Shown here piece by piece: positions 62,624 through 64,000 of a stretch of 64,000 nt of DNA. The translations under genes and the position numbers were made by a program. The notes under the pieces were generated by a model, which searched no databases, had not been told where the DNA came from, and saw nothing but the letters and a program-made list of their open reading frames with translations. Source of the stretch: Pararhodobacter zhoushanensis (lineage in GTDB: Bacteria; Pseudomonadota; Alphaproteobacteria; Rhodobacterales; Rhodobacteraceae); the NCBI RefSeq assembly GCF_025949695.1, contig NZ_JAPDFL010000001.1, positions 1,801,501 through 1,865,500 of the forward strand. The letters run 5' to 3'. Position 1 is the stretch's first letter. Every line of letters starts with the position of its first letter.

Positions 62624-63321
62624 CCCTGCGTGGCGGGGACTTCGGTCATGCCCAGCATCGGCTCGGTCAGCTCGCGAATCAGTTTGCGCAGGAAGGCGTC
62701 GGCGAATTCGGCGTGGGTGACGGCGTATTCGGCAAAGGCGCCGGGGCCGTGCAGGACGTGGCGCTCGTACCAGGCGCGCACCTCGGGGTCGTGCTCGCCG
62801 ATCACCAGCCCGTTGACCACAATCCCGTCAAAGCCCCCTTCGGCATAGACGCGGGCGGGTTCGTAGCCGTCGTTATTCTGGCCGTCGCCGGCCAGATCCA
62901 GCGTGTGCCACGGGCAATCCTGAGGCGCGCGGTGCAGCAGGTCGCGGCCATAGACCAGCGCGCTGCCGACGGCGGTCAGGCTGTTGTCCACGCGGTGATG
63001 GGTCTCGATGCGTTGGGCAAGTGCGTCGATGGTCCCGAGACTGTCGAGCAGTACCCAGTCGGCCAGCAGGGTCTGGCGATACTGCCCGGCCCATTCGTAC
63101 ACCGCCACGGCGACGGGCTGCTCGGGCCGCAGCAACAGGTCACGCACGGTGGGGTTGGCTAAGGCGGCGATGATGCCATCGGTCTGGTTGCGGTAATCCG
63201 CCCCGTCGACCGAGCGCGAGACATCAAAGCCCAAGGCCAACGCCAGACGGCAGGCCGAGGCGGAACTGGCCGAAAGACCAAGGGCGAGGAGGGCGATAAA
63301 CGGCAGACGAAAGCGGCTCAT
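62620..63321 (-). CDS. DUF1194 family exported VWA-like protein
   Basis: 233 residues from ATG 63321. Signal peptide FRLPFIALLALGLSASSASA, then a von Willebrand A-like domain LALALGFDVSRSVDGADYRNQ (D-x-S-x-S metal site), IDALAQRIETHHRVDNSLTAVGSAL, and HTLDLAGDGQNNDG. DUF1194 is a periplasmic or secreted family of unknown job, common in this order. Convergent with DUF4336 (4-base overlap). Confidence 0.9.
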   Translation of the reverse strand: MSRFRLPFIALLALGLSASSASACRLALALGFDVSRSVDGADYRNQTDGIIAALANPTVRDLLLRPEQPVAVAVYEWAGQYRQTLLADWVLLDSLGTIDALAQRIETHHRVDNSLTAVGSALVYGRDLLHRAPQDCPWHTLDLAGDGQNNDGYEPARVYAEGGFDGIVVNGLVIGEHDPEVRAWYERHVLHGPGAFAEYAVTHAEFADAFLRKLIRELTEPMLGMTEVPATQG

Positions 63322-63428
63322 GCGCGCACCCTGCCACAAGCTGCGGGCGCTGTCGCCTGCGCGCACGCGCCGCGTGGTGATCCGATTGCGGTGCGCATGC
63401 GTAGCCCTAAGACAGCCAGGAGATTGCC

Positions 63429-63833
63429 ATGCGACATCTGCTTTTGTCCGCGCTCCTCGCCGCCGGTTTTGCCGGGGGCCTGCAGGCGCAAGAGAGCCGA
63501 CCTGTTCCCGACCTCATCACCGCGCAGATCGATGCGTTCCGCGCGCAGGATTTCGACACGGCCTTTGGCTATGCCTCGGATAGTCTGCGCCGGATGTTCG
63601 GCTCGCCCGAGAGTTTCGGCCGCATGGTCACGCAGGGCTATCCGATGGTGCTGGACCCGGCCGAGGTGCGGTTTCTGGGTCTGTCCGAGCGGGCGGGCCT
63701 GCAGGTGCAGCGCGTGCTGATCCGTGATCAGGCGGGGCGCTCGTACCTGCTGGAATACACGATGATCGGTGAGGGCGAGGCGCTGCGCATCTCGGCCGTG
63801 CGGCTGTTGCCCGACACCGGGACCGGCGTCTGA
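63429..63833 (+). CDS. DUF4864 family exported protein
   Basis: 134 residues. Signal MRHLLLSALLAAGFAGGLQA, then a NTF2-like DUF4864 domain: VPDLITAQIDAFRAQDFDTAFGYASDSLRRMFGSPESFGRMVTQGYP and YLLEYTMIGEGEALRISAVRLLP. GGAG lies 8 bases before the ATG. Function unknown. Confidence 0.9.
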   Translation: MRHLLLSALLAAGFAGGLQAQESRPVPDLITAQIDAFRAQDFDTAFGYASDSLRRMFGSPESFGRMVTQGYPMVLDPAEVRFLGLSERAGLQVQRVLIRDQAGRSYLLEYTMIGEGEALRISAVRLLPDTGTGV

Positions 63834-63950
63834 GCCTGCGCAACGCGCGCTGACCTCAAGCCGCTTTAAGCCCCGCTTGATACCCCCTGTCGCCGCAGGA
63901 CCGTGCGCATTGCGGTCAAAGCGTCGTGGTTTCCAAGACAGGGGTCTGAC

Positions 63951-64000
63951 ATGAACAAGGCAGTGACCGAGGGGCTGATCCTGATGCCTCCGCCCTTCGC
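63951..64000 (+). CDS. Unidentified protein (N-terminal fragment)
   Basis: Only 16 complete codons are in the window: MNKAVTEGLILMPPPF. The start is plausible but no ribosome site is clear (GGGGTCTG). The opening resembles that of some secreted carbohydrate-related proteins in Rhodobacteraceae, but this fragment cannot support a function. Confidence 0.45.
   Translation, partial: MNKAVTEGLILMPPPF

Overview
This is a GC-rich chromosomal window from an alphaproteobacterium, almost certainly a member of the Rhodobacterales (Rhodobacteraceae). Supporting signs are the flagellar gene set with a MotE-like protein, the ccmABCDG cytochrome c maturation operon, a class I lysyl-tRNA synthetase, the zinc-free type of ribosomal protein L33, small families typical of the order (DUF1127, DUF1194, DUF2852, DUF4864, DUF2239), TTAA-N7-TTAA CtrA-type boxes and dispersed GC-rich intergenic hairpins. 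Gene order looks like core chromosome; there is no prophage, integrase or CRISPR array.

Layout. 1-2.2 kb: end of a branched-chain amino acid type ABC transporter (partial livM, livH, binding protein). 2.6-10.9 kb: flagellar region with two divergent operons, fliL / coiled-coil protein / motE-like / motA / large periplasmic protein leftwards and fliF / fliH-like / fliN / fliP rightwards, with a CtrA-like box between them. 11-15.5 kb: OmpR-type regulator, hybrid PAS histidine kinase, SH3 protein and a 2-hydroxyacid dehydrogenase. 15.7-16.2 kb: RNase P RNA with a visible promoter. 16.3-24.4 kb: exopolysaccharide sugar transferase, rpmG, EamA exporter, Ada-like activator plus O6-methylguanine methyltransferase, BI-1 protein, DUF1127, LysR regulator, quinone oxidoreductase and an XRE regulator. 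24.4-35.5 kb: histidinol-phosphatase-like enzyme, guanine deaminase, MgtE, 5-formyl-THF cyclo-ligase, DUF2239 and GIY-YIG genes facing a 38-bp palindrome, an enolase-superfamily enzyme, lepA, a REP-associated transposase with its REP hairpins, an AI-2E-family permease and DUF1638. 35.5-38.3 kb: ccmABCDG. 38.4-45.2 kb: a seven-gene operon joining a polar amino acid type ABC transporter to two glutamine-synthetase-like ligases and a class I amidotransferase. 45.3-64 kb: rhomboid protease, ExoY-like transferase, ExeA-like ATPase, aspS, acetyltransferase, dsbB, DedA, tRNA-Leu, a dimethylglycine/N-methylproline-type demethylase, nadD, dacB, an OmpA protein, lysK and several small families.

A striking property is that seven genes, including the essential aspS, are each broken by one or two single-base indels, and every one returns to its normal family length when that base is corrected. 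Most lie in G/C runs, so the simplest reading is residual assembly error, not gene decay. The best candidates for new biology are the motA-linked 817-residue periplasmic protein with its MotE-like partner, the glutamine-synthetase/amidotransferase/ABC operon, the 38-bp operator-like palindrome between DUF2239 and GIY-YIG genes, a perfect CtrA-type box inside an inverted repeat just upstream of rnpB, and a REP pair inserted in frame into its own transposase gene.
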